The notes under the pieces were generated by a model. The model worked only from the letters and a program-made list of their open reading frames with translations. It was not told where the DNA came from and made no database searches. A stretch of 64,000 bases of DNA from the NCBI RefSeq assembly GCF_019112545.1, contig NW_025064936.1, positions 62,947 to 126,946 on the forward strand, given 5' to 3'. Below are positions 1 to 10,848 of the stretch, piece by piece; the first letter of the stretch is position 1, and the number at the start of each line of letters is the position of its first letter. Origin of the DNA: Guyanagaster necrorhizus. Lineage: Eukaryota > Basidiomycota > Agaricomycetes > Agaricales > Physalacriaceae. A program made the translations under genes and the position numbers.

Positions 1-2
1 GG

Positions 3-1391
3 GTGGCCCCTTCTCTCAATCATGAACGAGGAATGACAAGGGAAGGAGGCCTAATCCACTACGACGGTCGGGTCTATGTACCCCGGGACCAACAGTTGCG
101 CGGCGAAATCATCGCCACCTGCCACGATCACGCAACGGCAGGGCATCCGGGCATTGCCAAAACCAAAGAGCTCGTGTTACGAGAATATTGGTGGCCAAAG
201 ATGGGGAACGATATAACCACGTATGTGAAGGCCTGCGAAGCTTGTCAACGCAGTAAATCGTCGACACAGGCGCGAGCAGCACCGCTACATCCCAACGAAA
301 TACCCTCTACCCCATGGACACACATTTCGGTCGATATGATCACCGGGCTACCCGAATGTAACGGGTATGATGCAATCCTGGTCATCGTCGACCGGTTCTC
401 TAAGGCGATCATTCCGATTTCGTGTTCCACGGAACTAAACTCCGAAGGGTGGGCCAAAATCCTACGAGATGAAGTATATGCCAAGTACGGAATGCCCCAA
501 GTCATCATCTCAGACAGAGGGCCCCAATTCGTCTCGAAATTCATCACAGACTTATATCGAATCCTGAGCATCAAGCAGAACGCATCCACAGCCTACCACC
601 CACAAACGGATGGACAAACGGAACGCGTCAATCAGGAAATCGAAAAGTACTTACGTCTTTTCATCAACTATCGGCAGGACGACTGGACTGAATGGCTTGC
701 CCTCGCCGCCTTTCAGCACAATAATCGCATTCACTCCGCAACGGGAAAAACCCCATTCTTCGTTAACTATGGTCGTCACCCACATATAACGCACACAAAT
801 CGACTCCGTACAACCACACCAGCGTCATCAACTTTCGCCACCGACATGGAAAGGATTCACAGAGAGACAAAGACAGCATTGGAGAAAGCAGCGACGACGA
901 TGAAGACGGCATATGACAAACACCGACGAACGAGTCACATCTACCAACCAAACGACAAAGTATGGTTGGACACAACAAACCTTCATTTACCACGTCCAAA
1001 GAAGAAGCTCGACGACAAATGCACGGGACCCTTTACAATCATAAAGGCAGTCGGACCAAGCGCATACAAATTGCGCTTACCACAAACTTGGAAAATCCAT
1101 GACGTCTTCAATGAAACATTGCTAAATCCATACATATCCCCGGCCTTCCCCAACCAGCAGCGACCGCCCCCGCCACCGCCAGACTTAATCGACGACGAAG
1201 AACACTTCGAAATCGATCAGATCCTACACCACAAACTACGCCGAACCAAAGCAAAAGGCGGAGGAATGACCACGACAGTTGACTACCTCGTCAGCTGGAA
1301 GGGCTACGGGCCCGAATCTAACCAATGGGTGAACGAAAAATATATGAACGCGGAGACCGCAATACACGATTATGAATTATCCCTTAGTTGA
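3..1391 (+). CDS. Ty3/Gypsy chromovirus Pol, C-terminal part: integrase plus chromodomain (5' end outside window)
   Basis: This open frame is the 3' end of a gypsy pol gene; the window edge cuts off protease, reverse transcriptase and RNase H. In order it shows an integrase zinc-binding region (H43/H48 with C78-x2-C81, and YWWP between them), the integrase core with the D,D35E triad (D111, D171, E207; motifs DRGPQF and HPQTDGQTERVNQEI), an SH3-like stretch with WKIHDVFNETLL, a proline run, and a terminal chromodomain around residues 400-457 (VDYLVSWKGYGPESNQW). Integrase joins the element DNA to the genome; the chromodomain of this family steers insertion to modified histones. The frame is uninterrupted and rich in CpG, unlike every related copy downstream, so the element is probably young. 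A polypurine-like tract and the 3' LTR follow at once. The listed start is simply the first codon in view. Confidence 0.95.
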   Translation: MAPSLNHERGMTREGGLIHYDGRVYVPRDQQLRGEIIATCHDHATAGHPGIAKTKELVLREYWWPKMGNDITTYVKACEACQRSKSSTQARAAPLHPNEIPSTPWTHISVDMITGLPECNGYDAILVIVDRFSKAIIPISCSTELNSEGWAKILRDEVYAKYGMPQVIISDRGPQFVSKFITDLYRILSIKQNASTAYHPQTDGQTERVNQEIEKYLRLFINYRQDDWTEWLALAAFQHNNRIHSATGKTPFFVNYGRHPHITHTNRLRTTTPASSTFATDMERIHRETKTALEKAATTMKTAYDKHRRTSHIYQPNDKVWLDTTNLHLPRPKKKLDDKCTGPFTIIKAVGPSAYKLRLPQTWKIHDVFNETLLNPYISPAFPNQQRPPPPPPDLIDDEEHFEIDQILHHKLRRTKAKGGGMTTTVDYLVSWKGYGPESNQWVNEKYMNAETAIHDYELSLS

Positions 1392-1410
1392 ACCATCGGG
1401 ACGATGGTCT

Positions 1411-1424
1411 TAACGAGGGGGTAA
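1411..1424 (+). other. Polypurine tract of the chromovirus
   Basis: A purine-rich stretch (GAGGGGG followed by TAA) lies directly before the LTR start TGTTAC. The plus-strand primer for retroelement reverse transcription sits exactly here. The same arrangement (GGTCTTAA, purines, TAA, LTR) recurs before the LTRs at 13,362 and, on the minus strand, at 21,990. Confidence 0.7.
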
Positions 1425-1849
1425 TGTTACGATTTTCTCTTACCCCTATCTCTTTTACCCCTATTTATGCTTAGTCATAGCACAAGACCACGGGAAAAGG
1501 CTTAGTAAGCACAACTGAACCGCCTGGATACGACAACGCTCGACGACGCACAATTACCTTTTTATGTACAACAGCGATGCCCAAGGGCAACGGGCACCAT
1601 AGACACAGAACGACACAATAAGTAGTTATATTCTTAGCGATACCTATGTAGTATTTAAGACCGACAGCTCTTGCTGGTATACCCCAGCTTCGAGCTAAAG
1701 TTTATTCATACCATTCTACCTCGAGTCTACTTCTGACCTTGAGTCACATCACTCGGATATATATATAAGTGAACTCAGGTGATTCCTCGAAGTGCGAAGG
1801 AACACCTGTTTATCATGTGTATCTGTTCACGTGACGCTTGGGCTTAACA
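1425..1849 (+). repeat. 3' LTR of the chromovirus
   Basis: The repeat starts TGTTAC and ends GGGCTTAACA, so its ends are a short inverted repeat of the TGTTA/TAACA type. It is 425 bp and follows the purine tract. Internal landmarks (GCTTAGTCA near the start, CCCAGCTTCGAGCTAAAGTT in the middle, TATCATGTGT near the end) recur in decayed form in the LTRs at 13,362-13,892 and 25,918-26,447, so all three belong to one family. CpG is frequent here and almost absent immediately after 1,849. The 5' LTR is outside the window, so the target duplication cannot be checked; the downstream flank begins TACAG. Confidence 0.85.
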
Positions 1850-4800
1850 TACAGCTTCTTCTCACTAGGTCATTGCCATAGCATGTAAGGTTGTGAGACC
1901 CATCATTCATAGTCTCACTTGTCAAGATGCCCCTTGAGAGTGTGGAGGATTTGTTCATTCCTGTCCAGGTAGTCCTGGACCAACTCCTTGCAATGCTCAA
2001 GGTCTTTGACTATGAGCCACTCATTCTCCTCATTTGGCATTCCCTTCCACTTGACAAGGTACTTGGTTCTTGGTGGTCCTCACCTGTATCTGACAATTCA
2101 GTTGTCAAGTATGTGCTTAATCTCTTGTTTGAATTAGCTGTCAACCAAGTCTAATGGTGGTGGCAGCAGTTCTTTCTGATTAGAGAAGGCAGGTGGGTGG
2201 TACTGAGTCAGGAGCAACTCATTGAAGATGTCATGGATCTTCCATGTGGGTGGAAGTCCAAGCCAGTAAGCTGATTCCCTGACCTTTTCCTTGACTGTGA
2301 AGGGTTTGACTCACTTGACATCAAGCTTCTTCTTGGGTCAGGAGAGAGAGAGATTTGTGACATCAAGCCACACTTTGTTGCCAGCAGCATATTGTTCTGC
2401 CACATTATTTTTCTTGTCATAGGCACATTTCATCACATCCAATGCTTTGTGTAAGGCCTTTTCAGCTGTTTTATAAATAGAGTCCATATCTTGAAGGAAT
2501 TTGACTGTTGCAAGCCTTAAGTTACAGGTTGTTTACACTGGGCAAACATTGGCATTTTGGCCAGTGATGATTCAGAAGGGTGCATACCCCACTGAGGAGT
2601 GCACCTGGTTGTTGTGCTGAAAGACAGCTAGCACCAACCATTCAGACCAATCATCTTGATGCTAATTGACAAAAGGGTAGAGGTATTTTTCAATCTCTTG
2701 GTTGACCCCTTTGGTTTGTCCATTGGTCTGTGGGTGATAGACCATGGATGGGTTTCCTTTGATGTTCAGCATCTGATAAAGTTCTTTGATGAAGCCTGAC
2801 ACAAACTGTGGGCCTCAGTCTGAAATGATTTTTTTTTGGCATTGTGCCATGCTTGGCAAAGACTTCATAGCAAAGAATGCATGCCCATCCTTCTGCCATT
2901 ATGTCCTTGCTCATGGCTGCTGAAATGATCACTTTGGAGAAGTGATCAATGATGACAAGGATAGAATCATATCCTCTTTACTTGGATAGATCTATAATCA
3001 TATTGACTGATATGATTTCTCATGGTTGGATGGAAACTTTATTCAGATAAAGCAGGTTCCACTGCTTTCAGTTGTCTGTTTTGTTTCTTTGACAATCCTG
3101 GCATCCATGGATGTATGCCTCGATTTCACCCTTCATTTTGGGCCACCAGTACTCCCTGAGCACCAACTCCTTTGTTTTCTCCACTCTCAGATGTCCAGCT
3201 ATGACATGATCATGCAACATCAAAATGACATGTCCTTAGAGTGTGTGGTCCTTGAAGATGTATACTTGCCTATTATAGATGAGGAGTCCTTCTTGTTTAG
3301 TAATCCCATGCTTATGACTAAGCAAATTACTGACCCTCTTGTCTCACAACTGCATTTCCTTGGTTGTGATCTGAATGTCCCAATGAACTTCTTCTATTGG
3401 CATGAACATTGCTCAGAAGAATTCTGGCTTGAGCAGGATGATGTCTTTGTTGTTGTCTGCTCTCATGCTGTGGTTGGCTCATCAGCTGAGGAGGTCAGCC
3501 TTCTTGTTGGCCATCTCAGATTTGTGGTGCAGAGTGAAATAGTACTCTGTGAGTTTGATGATCCACTGCATCTGTCTGTGGTTGAGTTTCTGGAGCTTCT
3601 TGAAATACTGGAGGTTTTGATGATCCATCCAGATTTGGAATTTGAGGCAGGCACTCATGAGGCAGTGCCACCATTCTTCCATCATGAGCATGATGGTGAG
3701 GGGTTCTTTGTTGTAAATTTTGTACTTATGCTCTATGGTCAAGAGCATCTTTGACAAAAATGCAACTGGGTATCACTTGTCATCCTGTTTTTGAGACAGA
3801 ACAGTGCCAATTGCCCTCTCACTAGAATCCACTTCTATGCAGAATTGATTGTCATTGTCCAGAATGGTGAGAATAGTGCCATCCTGAATATTTTCCTTGA
3901 TGACAGCAAAAGCTGCTGCTTGAGCTGGTCCCCAGCTCCATGTTTCCTTTCCTGTGAGTTGCATTAAAGGACATATGATTTTGCTATAGTTATAGATAAA
4001 GCACTTATAGAAGTTTGTAAAGCTGAGAAACAATTGAACTTCTGACTTCTTTGATGGTGCTAGCCATTCCATGATGCTGGCAACTTTCACAGGATCCATC
4101 CATACTGAATCCTGGCTAATGATGATGCCTAGATACTCAGTTTTGAGTTCCTCAAACTCACACTTTTCTGGTTTAAGAAAAATTTTCTGCTTCTTCAAAA
4201 CTTGTAGCACTTTGGCTACAATTCTTCAGTGCTCTGCCAAGTCTTTGGTGAAGATGAGAATGTCATCAAGGCAGATTGTTACCTTGTCTTATGTGATGAG
4301 ATCTTTGAAGACATCATTCATCATCCACTGGAATGTGGCAGGGGAATTCATCAGTCCAAAGAACATGATGAGCAGTTCAAACAGACCATGATTGGTTCAG
4401 AACATGGCTTTTCACTTGTCTCCTTCTTTGATCCAGATGTTGTTGTATCTCCACTGTATATCCAGCTTGGTGAAGTATTTCATGCTCTTGAGCTTGTCCA
4501 TAAGGTTCATGATGAGAGAGAGAGAATAATGGTTTTTGACTATTATCTTGTTGAGTTTCCAGTAATCTTATACCAGATGTAGTCTTCCATCCTTTTTCTT
4601 GACAAAGAAAAAGAGTGATGCCATAGGTGATTTTGATGGTTGAATCTGGCCAGAAGCCAGATTTTCATTGAGGAATTTGTCAAGCTCCTCTTGCTTGGCT
4701 GGGCTGAGCTGCTAGACTTTACAGTCTAGGCTCACCTTCACATTGGGGACCAGCTCAATTGCATGATTCTAAGGCTTCCTTGAGAGAAGTTTATCAAAGT

Positions 4801-5370
4801 TCTCCTTCACAAACATGTCTCAGAACTTCTAGTATTGACTTGGAACAAGATCTTTGAAGGTCTTGTCCCTCTTAGCCTAGTTAGCCTTGGCAGCTAACTC
4901 ATTGGTTTTGCTCTCTATTGTATGAATGTGGATCATTTCTTCTACATCCACAAAAAGCATTCAGTCCCCCTCCTCCAAGTTGATTCTCAACAGCTCCTCT
5001 GGGTCATCATCAGGCAAATGAAACAGCATCTTCCAGCAAGAACATATGACTAGGGCCAAGGTTGAATCCTTTCAGTTGATGATGGGATTATGGCACTTGA
5101 GCCAGTCATACCTCAGGAATATCTCCACCATGCTGAGGTCCATAATAGTGAGCTCAATTTATTATTCATGCTCACTGATCTCGAGTCAGACCTCAATGTA
5201 ATCAGTGATATCACTATTTTTGTTCTGTGTTCTGTCCACATTGTAGATGCAAGGTAGAATGGCTGCCTTCTGAGTGTTGAGGCTGTATTGATCCATGAAG
5301 CACTGGCTGATGGCACTAGTGGTACAGCTGCTGTCCAAAAGAGTGGTGACATGCCCTCTCCATGTTCAGG
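1850..5370 (-). mobile_element. Decayed Ty3/Gypsy chromovirus relic 1 (protease to chromodomain, no gag, no LTR)
   Basis: Read on the minus strand from 5,370 down, this shows a retropepsin remnant (DSSCT in place of DSGCT, near 5,330), reverse transcriptase (about 4,640-3,770; active site CLDDIL near 4,270), RNase H (3,757-3,482), integrase (about 3,180-2,230; YHPQTNGQT near 2,720) and a chromodomain (about 2,100-1,924; KYLVKWKGMPNEENEW). The frame is broken many times by stops and shifts, so no product is expected. The left end is cut by the young element ending at 1,849, and the right end stops just upstream of protease, where recognisable similarity to the relic at 21,533-31,041 is lost. 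CpG is nearly absent, and many substitutions look like C-to-T or G-to-A decay. Boundaries are approximate by a few tens of bases. Confidence 0.85.
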
Positions 5371-7214
5371 CATGTAAAATTCCAAAAATTGAGAATACAT
5401 GGACTGTATTCCAGTTCAGTAAGCATGTAACTGAGAATAGGATAAGTGCACACAGAAACCTAGTCATTATAAGGCTAAACTGAAGTAACAATGAGCAGAG
5501 TGCATGGCCTAGTAACAGACTAATACCAGAGGGGTTAGACTGCATGCGAGGTCCCAGTGCTTGGCCCTAACTGTGCCAATACCATTACAAGAGGACATGC
5601 TAAAAATAAAAAGAATACAATTGAAATATGATTGGCAATCCTGATCACATTGATCAAGGATGTACAGCTATTGATGCACTGATGGGACACACCTTAGAAC
5701 AGAGAACTGAGACCCAAAGAAAGGTATCTGAATAACTGGATGTTGAACAGAGAAATAAAATGATGGCAATAAAGGAATAGATAGAAGAATACTACCCTCA
5801 GAGATGAATAGCACATGTATGGCTCAGAGACTTGCATGCATACCTATAGTGCCTTAGCATGCTTAACACAGCAAGGGACTCTTCATCATACTGAGGTATG
5901 ACATATACCATATTGGATGAGTTAATTAGTGCATGTCAGGCTAGAAACAGTGCATTTTGTGAGCCAGAGGGAATGTCAAGACACTGGAAAAGAGAATATA
6001 ACTATTGTGGCTGGCTCTAGACATGGGAGATAACCCTGGGGGTCTGGAACAGTTTACTGCTGTCAGGGATGTGTCACTGGAGAAATAAGAAAGTGAGCAG
6101 ACCTGGCTAGGCCAGCTAGCCAAGGTCAGCTAGCAAGGAAACATTGTGCAGTTCTGGCCTAGAAGAGAATAAGCATGGTAACTGTGATATGCATATGAAT
6201 AATACCTGTGGGATCCAGCATAGAGTCCCACACTTTGAAGATACTATAGTAGGATTGTATTAGTAAGTATCACAGTAGAGTATTTAAATACTGCATTGTA
6301 TGAATAGAATACAAGTTTCCAACCCCCACAGTTGCAGTGTATTAGGCTCAGAAAGCCTTGCACTCTAGCTCTGGGATTTGTGTTTGTAACTTTAGATGAG
6401 AGAATAAACTTATTATTGAATATCATTGAGAGAGCTTTGAGAACTGAGCAAGGCATTGAAGTTTGTGAAGGACTTAAGCCTGGTTTGATAAGAGGTTTTG
6501 GATTGTGCTCTAACCTGAGAATAAGAGAGCAGTGTCTGAAGGGCACCATCTTGAGTTTTTGAGGTATTTGTGATGCACAGCACTACAGATGGCAGAGGTT
6601 CAAACTCTTTGGCCTGTGGACAGAGTTTTATTGTGATATTTCCACAGATTGGCAGAGGTTCAAACCCTTTGGTCTATCAGATGGTGTTTTATTGTGATTT
6701 GTATCTCTGGATTGCATAGGTTTGAATCCTGTGGGTCTACAATCAGTTTGGCAACTTGTGAACAGAGATCTGTGCTCTTTGGCACTTGTGAATGTGTTTG
6801 TGATTGGTTTTTGCTTAGAGTGTGAAGCTTTGAGTCATATATTGTGTGTGTTAGAGATTTTGAGGTGATCTGAGCTGTGCTTAGGATATTTTGAGGGTTT
6901 TGTGGGAGTGTTGCAATGTATTGTATTGAGCTGCAGTACTCTTTGCCTTGAGGCCCAGCAACACCTGTTGCCACCTCTTGTTTTGATAAAACGAAAAGCT
7001 TTGAGACTTAGAGAGATCTATGACTGTTGTATACATGCTATTACTGTTTGCACACTGTGGACTCATTGAAGAAGACAGTTATATTTGTTGATTACTACTT
7101 TTATCTCATTATAATCCCCCCATGAACTAAGAGTTTTGTGTGTGTGTTGGTGTGAGTGTGGTCAGTGGATAGTGCTCTGCTGTATCTGTTTTCACCTTGC
7201 ACACACTCAGATCC
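5371..7214. other. Unresolved CpG-poor DNA between two gypsy relics
   Basis: No coding similarity is visible. The stretch separates two different minus-strand gypsy relics: protease of relic 1 on the left, the RT/RNase H junction of relic 2 on the right. It contains a 60-bp tandem repeat (6,586-6,730), a possible leader-like stretch with AATAAAC near 6,402, and a purine/pyrimidine-mixed end near 7,110-7,200. It could be the LTR or body of another retroelement, but I could not find matching ends or a target duplication. Confidence 0.5.
6586..6730 (+). repeat. 60-bp tandem repeat, about 2.5 copies
   Basis: GGCAGAGGTTCAAAC occurs at 6,591 and again at 6,651, exactly 60 bp apart, each followed by CTTTGG and later by TTTTATTGTGAT. 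A third, more diverged copy begins near 6,711 (GCATAGGTTTGAATCC). Each unit contains a motif resembling the pol III B box (GGTTCAAAC, GGTTTGAATCC), though no convincing A box precedes it. Confidence 0.75.
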
Positions 7215-10200
7215 CCTTCAACAGCCCTGATAGCTCCCTCACTGGAGTCTGCTTCCACTCAGAACTTCTCTTTCTGTGTTGGAATTGCAAAGATTACATC
7301 CTCCACTAGTCATCTCTTGAGATCATTAAAGGTGGTTTGTTGTGGGAGGCCCTATGACCAGAGGTCATTCCCTGTTAGTTGCATCATTGGATGCATGATC
7401 CTGCTGTAGTCTCAGATGAATCTTTGATAGAAGTTTGTAAAGCCTAAGAAGGACTAAAATTCCTTCTTTTTTGTTGGTTCTGGCCATTCTATTACTCTGG
7501 TGACTTTGACAGAGTCTATCCAAATGCTTCCTTTGCTGATTATCACTCTGAGATACTTGGTTTCGAGTACCTTGAACTTGCACTTCTCTGCCTTGAGGAA
7601 GAGCTTGTGCTTTCTCATTAGATCAAGAACTCATTGGATGAGTTTTCAATGTTTGTTTTTGTCCTTGAACATAATTAGGATGCCATCCAGGTAGATCATC
7701 ACTTTTCTGGTGGCAATGAGATCTTTAAAAATGTTGTTCATCATCCACTGAAATGTGGTGGGGGAGTTGGTCAGTCCAAAGAATATGACTATAACCAGTC
7801 AAAGTTTTCTATCCTTTTTTTTGATGAAGAAGAATGGTGAAGCTATGGGGGACTTCAATGGTCAAATGCATCCACTAGAGAGATTCTCATCTAGGAATTT
7901 ATCAAGTTCTTGCTGCTCATGATTACTAAGAGGATAGATCTTGCAATCCAGATTGGCATTGGCATTGGGGATCAATTTGATGGCATGATCTCATAGTTTT
8001 GGCTCTGGTAGTTTATTGAAGCTCTTCTTCTTGAACAGGTCTCAATAGTCTTGGACCCATTTGGATACCATTTCCTCAAATGTCTTCTCTTCTTTCCTCA
8101 TGTTGGCCTTTGCTGTCAAGTCATTAGCATGATGTATGACACATATGTGGATGGCTTTTTCCAAGTCCACCATAAGGATTGTTTCTCCATCCTCTATTTC
8201 TTCATCCCACTGGTCTTCTGGGTCTCCATCTGGAAGCTCTCTGGTAGCTCAAATGGGGTCTTTCAGCATTTGCAGCATGCAAAGGTGACCCAACCAGTTT
8301 TTCAGTTGATCCAATGGATTGTGTCAGATTAGCCAGTCATGACCTAGGAAGATCTCCTTCATGCCTAGATCAGTTACAGCTAAATTGATCCATTTGGAGT
8401 GATTGCCAATGGTTAGTTGTAGTTTGATGGATTTGGTGATTGAACCAGCCTGGTTCTTAGTTCTGTCTGCATTATAGACAGGAATGGAGGCAGCTGTTGC
8501 CTGGGTTGAGATTCTGTGCTTGTCAATGAAAGCATGGTTGATTGAGCTTCCAGTGCACCCACTGTCAATTAAGGTGGTCATGGCATGAGTGGATCAATTG
8601 GTTAAGGTTTCAATTTGGGCTTTAGCTGTCAGGTTCTATCCCAGGGTTTGGTATGTCAGATGTATTTCCATAGTCTGTGGAGTTTATCAAGCCATTTTAA
8701 GGCTCAGCACCATTCTGCCCTTCACATGCCTTTGATCATTTCATTGATCACTTCTTTGGTTTGGGTCTTATGCACCCAGTTTTTGAGTACTGCCTTTGCC
8801 ACTTCTTCTGTTGGTGCTTTGCTGATGGCTTGCCAGGTCCACTCAGTTTTGAATGGCTTGAGTCATACCTTGTTGGGAGTCTCTCCTCCTGTTCAGCCCA
8901 TAGATGCTTGAGTTTTGGGTTTTGCCAATTCAGAGTCAGAATGTGTGGTAGTCAATGCAGGTATATTTGAATGCATATATAATTTAGACATGTTGGTACC
9001 TACAGAGAAACTATTAGTCTGTCTGGTAGCTACTTTTTCAGTCCTGTCAAGTTCTTTGGCCAGTTCAGTGGAATTGCTTACTGGCTGGCCTCATCTTTTA
9101 CTTATTCAATCTTTGTCTCTGGCCTGAGCTTCTCTTCTTCTTTCTGTAGCTTGGCAATCTGTGCCCTAATGTCCTCCTGGGTTCATTTCTTCTTTGGGCA
9201 GTCTTTTGCCATGTGGCCCTTCTGTTCACAATTAAAGCATTTGTCCTCCTTCTTCATCTGATCAATATCCATGGGCTTTTCTGCTTCAGTGTATGTAGTG
9301 CCTGTTCCAGTTTTCTGTGTGCTATATGTTGTCAGGCTGGTAGTCAATGATCCTCCTGTTTTAGGGCTTCCAGATTGGTTTTCTCCCTTTGAAGTGGGGG
9401 GTTGATTCTTCTAGTAGTCCTGGAGGTTGGATTGTTCTGCCTTCTGCTATTGCCATTCCTTATACATCTCAACAAGTCATTCCTTTTGTTATACCCTTTT
9501 GGTATGAACTTTCTGATAGCAGAGATCATCATGATGTATGATGTGGATGCCCCATGCTTGAGAGCCTCAACCATTCATCCATTATTGGCTATATCTTCTC
9601 AAATTCCAGCAAGCTTGGCAAGTTGCTCTAGCTCATCAAAATAGTCTGTAGCTGCCTTATCACTCATCTTGAACTCTTTGATTTTTGATTTATGGACTTT
9701 CTGAATGGCTGGGTTGATGAACTTGTCATTAAGCATCTGCTTAAAGATGGGCCAAGAGAGGAAACAATGGTGCTGTTGGGTGGTAGAGTAGAAGTTTGAG
9801 GAGATCAGAATCCACCACATCTTTGTCTTTTCTTTGAGGTAAGAGGCTGCAAAGGTGATCTTGTTCATGCCATTTCCCAGATAAGCAATATAGACTTCAA
9901 AATATTGTTTGCAGTCTATAAGAAATCAGTCAATGTCATCTGAGGTTCTCTTAAAAGGCTGAGGCATTTGGAGTAAAACAGGTTTGCATTGAAGTACTGC
10001 AGCATTTGGGGGGGAGTGCACTCATGGGATTAGGCCACTCATTGAAGGGCAGGCAGTATCAATCAGTTGGTGGCCTGGAGAATGAGTGGAGTGAGTTGTT
10101 ATCAGCCACTGGGCTTTTCTGTGGGGAGGCTTCTTTGCAAATGATGACTCTATTTTGGATGGTAAACCCAAGTTTGATGGCTTTAGCATTATCCTGTACT

Positions 10201-10575
10201 GGCTCCTTTCCTCCACTGCTTCCCTCAGCTTTATTGGGTGGCAGTTGTCCTCTGAGTAGTTGGCTTCCTCTGCTGGTCCAAGAATTTCAAAGGCTGGTGG
10301 TCTATTGTATTGGCTGGAGGTGGGACTGAGAGAGCTGAGATGCTGGGGACTGAATAGATGGGGTGATGTATGAGTATTGTCTTTGCTGGATTTGAATAGA
10401 TGGTGCCATATAGATGGCTCATTTTGGTGCTGTTGACAGAGTCCACAGCATTGGTTGGATGTCAAATTTTGACTTGTAAGCTGATAGATTGGCCAACCAG
10501 TCCTTGGGATGCCTTTAGTTGTAGACATCCACTGCATGTTTCATTGCTGAATACTGTAAAATTTCCTGCTATTTC
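7215..10575 (-). mobile_element. Decayed Ty3/Gypsy relic 2 (gag, protease, part of RT)
   Basis: Read on the minus strand from 10,575 down: Gag (capsid-like segments about 10,540-9,340; a CCHC zinc knuckle near 9,255-9,190, C-F-N-C-E-Q-K-G-H-M-A-K-D-C), retropepsin (8,581-8,324; DSGCTGSSI and LGHDWL, the best-kept piece), and reverse transcriptase (about 7,990-7,215) with active-site YLDD changed to YLDG and a stretch missing near 7,785. RNase H, integrase and chromodomain are absent: similarity ends inside the RT/RNase H junction at about 7,215. CpG is almost absent. The Gag 5' part and 5' LTR found at 13,893-14,902 have the right orientation and order to be its severed head, split off by the plus-strand insertion complex between them; that link is inference. 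Confidence 0.85.
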
Positions 10576-10583
10576 AACAGTTC

Positions 10584-10645
10584 TGTGTTAATATACAATT
10601 GTCCAATATGCAATGCAAGCCATTTGGCATTGCATCATAAAAACA
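10584..10645. repeat. Short hairpin-forming element bounded by TGTT/AACA
   Basis: A 62-bp segment begins TGTTAATA and ends AAAAACA. At its centre ATGCAATGC (10,608-10,616) faces GCATTGCAT (10,627-10,635) across a 10-nt loop, a perfect 9-bp stem. It is followed by TTACCCCCTCCTC, the mirror of the purine tract that borders the gypsy LTRs here, so it may be a shrunken minus-strand LTR end. The rest of 10,646-10,848 shows nothing recognisable. Confidence 0.4.
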
Positions 10646-10848
10646 TTACCCCCTCCTCATAAAGGTCCTGGTATTCCCCCTTCCTGTTTCTCTATATCTC
10701 TTCCCTTAATGCTTCTTTGTTGACTCTCTCATGTGTATATTTTATAAAATCCTTGAGGTGATAGGGGCCTTCACTGCTGCCCCCATCATCCTTATTGTCC
10801 TCAACCTTGCTGCTCTCCTCTCTCTCAGGGAGGGAACTGATAGACTGG

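Noticed and set aside
3026..3754. 242-codon plus-strand frame
   Set aside because: It lies antisense to the integrase and RNase H of relic 1, whose conserved motifs are on the minus strand; loss of CpG lowers stop frequency on one strand and leaves long antisense frames.
5371..7214. LTR pair or complete element
   Set aside because: I could not find repeated ends, a target duplication or a coding domain.
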